Made by a program: the position numbers and the translations under genes
NCBI GenBank assembly: GCA_035582835.1
Contig: JAYKAV010000474.1
Location: 25,943-89,942 of the forward strand
Direction: 5' to 3'
DNA length: 64,000 nt
Source: Phoebastria nigripes
Lineage: Eukaryota; Chordata; Aves; Procellariiformes; Diomedeidae
Notes under the pieces: generated by a model
Seen by the model: only the letters and a program-made list of their open reading frames with translations
What the model was told of the DNA's origin: nothing
Database searches by the model: none
Part shown: piece by piece, positions 59,916 through 64,000 of the stretch
How positions within the stretch are numbered: the stretch's first letter is position 1
Layout: the number at the start of each line of letters is the position of its first letter

Positions 59916-62900
59916 TTCTGATTTAGAAAAATCTTATGAAAAGGAAATTTTNTCTCGATACATTGTTTTTCAGATATTGGTTAAAGAAAAGAAGCTGTTC
60001 TACGGTGTGTAACCAAAAAGCACTTGTGCATGGCACCATATCTGCTGCCCTCCCTAAGTACACCAGAGTACCTCCATTCTCTAAGTATTCCCTTTCTAAG
60101 GGCCTCCAGTTTTTAGCCATCTCACTGTCAGTAATCCAAACACAGCTCCAATACAAGATAAACAAACAAACAAACACTTGTTTGTCCAAGGATAAAGTAA
60201 GCTAGAATATTGATTTGAAAATTAGATAGCTGGATTGGATAAACAAAAGTTTTCCCAGGTCTCACTCTCTCTTCTGTACTAAATACAATGACTCTCTTCT
60301 GTCCCTGTTACTTGGGCTCTGCCTCAGAACAGACTAGCTAATATTTGTCTTCTGGAGACCCATACGCTAACCGGTGAGATTCATTATGGACTAAGCTAAA
60401 CCAGCTTAGTGAGATTGATACAGTACATTTTCCTGCACTGGCTGTCACCTTGCTATTCTGGCTCTGTACAAAACACTTCCCTCTTTTAAGGGAGGAACAG
60501 GGAAAAGAAGAGAGTAACAACCTTTCAAGGTATCTTGTTTCCAGCTGAAAATTCAGAAGGAATTTGGGTTTTCAGACTACTTCTGTCAGTGATTTTATGT
60601 CAGAAGGCAAAGCATTCATAATGCATACATAGTAGGTAATTGCCACAGTTAAACAGAAACCATTTTGCAATATTTTCGACAGTGCTAAATGTGTGGATCA
60701 ATGTAAGTATTATATTTGTTGCATCTAGACACGTGAAGTGGCAAGAACAAAAAGAAAGATAAAAAAATCTCTGGGGTGATTGGGACAGAATGGACAAAGT
60801 ATTTCAGGTTTTATATAATCATCTGAACACAAAGTTGTGCGACTTTTCCATTAGATTTGGGTGGCTCTTCTAGGCACAGCAACTATCGTGGGATGCTGCG
60901 CCCAAACTCTGCCAGACCATGACAGCGTTCAGGCCTCCCTTTCTTGCATTCCAGCTCTGTTCTTTAACCAGAGAAACTACAAGTACCTTTTTCTAGCATT
61001 GTCCTTGAATGGTCATCAGTCACTGCATGGAAATGTTTGAAACCTTTCTTATGGGTATCATCCAGGTTCATGCTGGGCCTACTGGGGACGAGAAAAGTGA
61101 AGACCAATACGTTCCCATGCAGAACGTGTGGGAACTGTACTCCTTCTAGTGTGGGAAGTGGAAAGACAGGAAAGGATCCTTTAATACTTGGAAAAATAAC
61201 AGAAGAGACAGAAAAAGTAAGGAACAGAGTAAAGTTGGTAAGGAGAGGTACTTATTTGCTGCAATAATTTTTTCTTCTTTCCTCCCTTCCTGCCTCCCTC
61301 CCCTTCCTCTCGAAAGCAAAAGGAATTTGGGCTTTATCAGGAGACAAACTTCAGCAAATTCATTCTCATGACTCAATAAACTTTTGCATACTGGTGGTGG
61401 GGACCGAGTCGCAGAAACTGTGTCCAACTCCACACCCAAAAGATATCAAAAAACAGAATCAATTTTCAGAAGGCAGAGCTGTGGGTTGGTTAGATTTGGT
61501 GGATGTTAGGACAGCAATAAGAGTAGGTCTAATTACTGGTAGGTCCATGAAAAGAGAAACTGCAACAAAGTAGAAAAATAAAGCAAAAAGAAACAAGGTC
61601 AGAGGCTGTGGTTTCCCTGCAGCGACTGTTCATGTTGTTACTTCAGCAACCTCTCTTCCTGTTGAGGAAATTACTACGTATTCCAGAAATGTGCACACAT
61701 TATGTAATACTGCAGAATATAGTATTGACTCGACAACTTCTGCACTATTTTCCTCACAGCCTCCCCCTTCACTCTCCCAGGTTTTGTAGGTTCTGTTGGT
61801 TCTGTTAACAGCATGAAAAAGAAATAATTATGACAGTGCTAAGCATCCCCTTTTTCCCTGAAGCTCCATGGCAGCTGGAGCCAAAGCCCACAAAGCCCCC
61901 TTACAGAATAAAATCCGGAGTGATTCTAGTCAATCAACAGTTTCCTAGTTGCTTTAGTTTTGTTTCTGTGGATTGTAAAGATATCAGCATGGAAGATAAA
62001 AATAATTTAGCAAAGAATTGTGTTGTGAGCAATTATACTATTATTACTTACTGAGGTTTAAATAAAGAATTTTCTTTAATCAAGTCTCCTTTTGCATTTC
62101 ATTAGTTCAAAGTTTCTTGTTTTGAACCTCAAATGTGAAGATCTCCCAGTCCTACAATGTTCATCATTCTGCATCCAAAGTCATTCTGACACTGAAATAC
62201 TTTGTTGGCTTTACTTTAAAAACTCTTGCCTGAGAGCACACAAAGCTCTCATGGTCTTATTACAACTGACACAGGTCAACATTTTAAATTTTTGAATGAA
62301 AATGATCACCAAATTAAAAATTTTTAAGTACTTCTCATATTTGCAGAAAAGGGGAAAATGGGAAGAAGAAAGAAGGGCATCGAAGTCAATGTTGATTTCA
62401 ATTGTTAACGTTTTACCATTGCCACAATTTTTCTTCTGACCAGTACTGAGATTCATGCTCAACGAAAACTAGATATTGGATTAAGATTTAAATGACTGCA
62501 TTTTGTCTCTAAATATAATGGATGAACTTTTGGGAAATCATATGTGTTCTAGACAAACTTTTTGATCGCAGAATTGTAAAATTCCACCTTTTTTTAAATG
62601 TTTGATATTTAGATCTTCTGGAAATTAGGGTACAAGTAATGCTTGCTTTTTTTTTCATTGAAAGCATCAAAGAAAATGGTGTCAGCAGTTTATAGATACC
62701 AACATTCTGATAATATTTGTTGAAAGAATTTTAAGCCAGTATTTTAATATGATTGTTTTCTCACCATTTTCTTCATGGATCTTTTTTCCTTCCACCTTTG
62801 AATATAGCAGGGCCTTACTTCAAACGTGAATGCTAGAATACAATAATGGCAAAACAGAATGGTGTCTCTTCTCCTCTCACCATTCTTGAGTGTCTCCCCA

Positions 62901-63683
62901 GTCTTGCTCTTAGCGTNACCTCAGAGTAACAAATCAGACAGGGGTTTCCCACACACACACACATATGAGTTTGTTATCAGAAGCACATTTGTTTCCTCAT
63001 GGCCTAAAAATCCTGCTCATCTAGTCTGATCCCTGAAAATTCTCATTCACCCCCACCAGCTGTGCTCATGCATTTTCATACCTGCTTTTTGCTGGGTTAG
63101 GGCAAGTGAGTTGTACTGTGATCTATCAAAGTTATCTTATTATCCAGAAAGGTTAAGGTGACCTTTCTGTTAGTTAATAAGGAAAGTAAAAACATTATTT
63201 TGTTGCTATGTTGTTACATTGTCATGTCTGGGATGCTTGCTAGTCAATGAAAGGTTAAGTTACAATATCCTAATAGAATGCTATGTATTACACATTTTAT
63301 GCTGCATAATCCTATCACAAGGATTAATATATTGTTTGACTAAAGTGAGTTATGGAGGTAATAAACTTCTTCTTACACTGGTTAATATATTGAGTTATCT
63401 TTATCTATTTGATATATTCTTCATTTCCTAACTATGGCATAAAAATATGATTAAGAAATTGTCGCTTGGGAGCTTTCACATCATGCTCCTGAACACTATC
63501 CTTCTGCAAGATTATATGAAATAATTGCTATATTTTTAGTAATAATGTTAACTGTAACACACACACACCTTTTTTTTCTTTCAGAAATAGCTTTACCCTG
63601 ACTAGGCAGGAAGAAACTTAGCAAAGTAACAAGTTGCACTGAACTTACATGTAGAAACCTAAAGAAAAAACGATGTGATGGCT
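59916..63683. other. Non-coding DNA with small microsatellites
   Basis: No gene is recognised. It contains an AAAC microsatellite (60,156-60,174), CA runs (62,952-62,965 and 63,558-63,569) and a slightly GC-richer part at 60,850-61,170. In that part a short plus frame includes SEDQYVPMQN, but it ends at a TAG after 28 codons and has no further support. The five bases before the next LTR (63,679-63,683, TGGCT) would be its target duplication. Confidence 0.55.
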
Positions 63684-63838
63684 TGTCGTGGTTTAACCCT
63701 GGCAGCACCTAAACACCACNCAGCCGCTCATTCACCTCCCGGCTCCGGTGGGATGGGGGAGAGAATTGGGAGGGCACGAGTAGGAAAACTCGCGGGTTGA
63801 GATAAAAACAGTTTAATAATTGAAATAAAACAAAGTAG

Positions 63839-63892
63839 AACAGTAATAGTAACAGTGATAACAGCAACAACAACAACAGCAGCAGCAATATA
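63839..63892. repeat. Compound CAA/CAG/TAA trinucleotide tract in LTR copy 3
   Basis: Units of AGTAATAGTAAC type lead into five CAA/CAG-type units (CAACAACAACAACAGCAGCA). The tract sits at the position of the AAT tracts of copies 1 and 2. Confidence 0.85.
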
Positions 63893-63979
63893 CAAAGCAG
63901 GCAATGCACAATGCAATTGCTCACCACCCGCCGAACCGAACGAGAGCTCGGGACCCAGGGCCCCCCCACACACCCTTAG

Positions 63980-64000
63980 TTTTTATACTGAGCATGACGT
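63980..64000 (-). promoter_or_regulatory. LTR TATA box and start of a CRE (copy 3)
   Basis: On the minus strand TATAAAAA lies at 63,987-63,980. The last six plus-strand bases, TGACGT, are three quarters of a perfect cAMP-response element, where copies 1 and 2 have TGACAT. This suggests copy 3 keeps the original CpG that the other two have lost. The remaining two bases lie beyond the window. Confidence 0.5.

Larger units (their letters stand above)
63684..64000 (-). mobile_element. LTR of the same family, more diverged, cut by the window end (copy 3)
   Basis: The minus-strand 3' terminus GGGTTAAACCACGACA is at 63,684. The element shares the ATTAAA hexamer (minus strand of 63,812-63,817), the GGTGAGCAATTGCATTGTGC block (63,909-63,928) and a TATA box. 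It differs from copies 1 and 2 in having a GC-rich leader (63,926-63,967) and a CAA/CAG-type repeat instead of AAT, so it belongs to another subfamily. The 5' part of the LTR and anything behind it lie outside the window, so whether it is a solo LTR or one end of a provirus cannot be decided. Confidence 0.85.

Noticed and set aside
61037..61267. Plus frames near 61.1 kb, one with SEDQYVPMQN, which looks like a PI3K-docking YxxM motif
   Set aside because: The frame stops after 28 codons, no partner exon or wider similarity to an adaptor protein is seen, and YxxM is too short to carry weight.

Overview
The window looks like 64 kb of AT-rich nuclear DNA from a bird, probably a non-galliform (neoavian) species. 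The evidence is four CR1-type LINE fragments, two of them with the CR1 octamer tail. There are also several copies of an avian endogenous-retrovirus LTR family whose sense strand starts TGTCCTGGTTT and ends AAACCACRACA. MIR-type SINE relics and scattered single-base Ns fit a vertebrate whole-genome assembly. I see nothing bacterial, viral (free-living) or organellar.

Layout. The first 700 bases hold the 3' end of a plus-strand LTR (1-36) and, 112 bases on, a complete minus-strand solo LTR (149-696) with a perfect 5-bp target duplication. From 0.7 to 16 kb the sequence is unique-looking, with a pair of related but diverged repeats at 10.16 and 11.86 kb and a possible ancient DNA-element relic near 7.3 kb. 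A very old minus-strand CR1 relic lies at 16.16-17.11 kb. A younger minus-strand CR1 with a broken reverse transcriptase lies at 20.39-22.06 kb. A plus-strand CR1 with two frameshifts lies at 33.79-35.04 kb. MIR-like SINE relics sit at 42.7 and 47.5 kb. A second complete solo LTR, also with a perfect 5-bp duplication, is at 51,948-52,477. An ancient plus-strand CR1 relic is at 59.26-59.92 kb. A third LTR of the same family starts at 63,684 and runs off the window.

No intact protein-coding gene is visible. Apart from reverse-transcriptase remnants, the open frames are short (about 60-126 codons), lack recognisable domains and are at the level expected by chance. The window therefore looks like a gene desert or the inside of a large intron. 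Two places on the minus strand have splice-site-like borders (55,449-55,727 and a donor at 19,189/19,190). I offer them only as weak exon candidates.

I did not find a new biological system. The better-supported points of interest are the near-identical solo LTRs that keep a CCAAT/CRE/TATA promoter layout, the variable trinucleotide tract inside each LTR, the unclassified repeat pair at 10-12 kb, short perfect hairpins (two of them 10 bp apart at 36.2 kb), and an excess of single-base Ns between about 41 and 48 kb.
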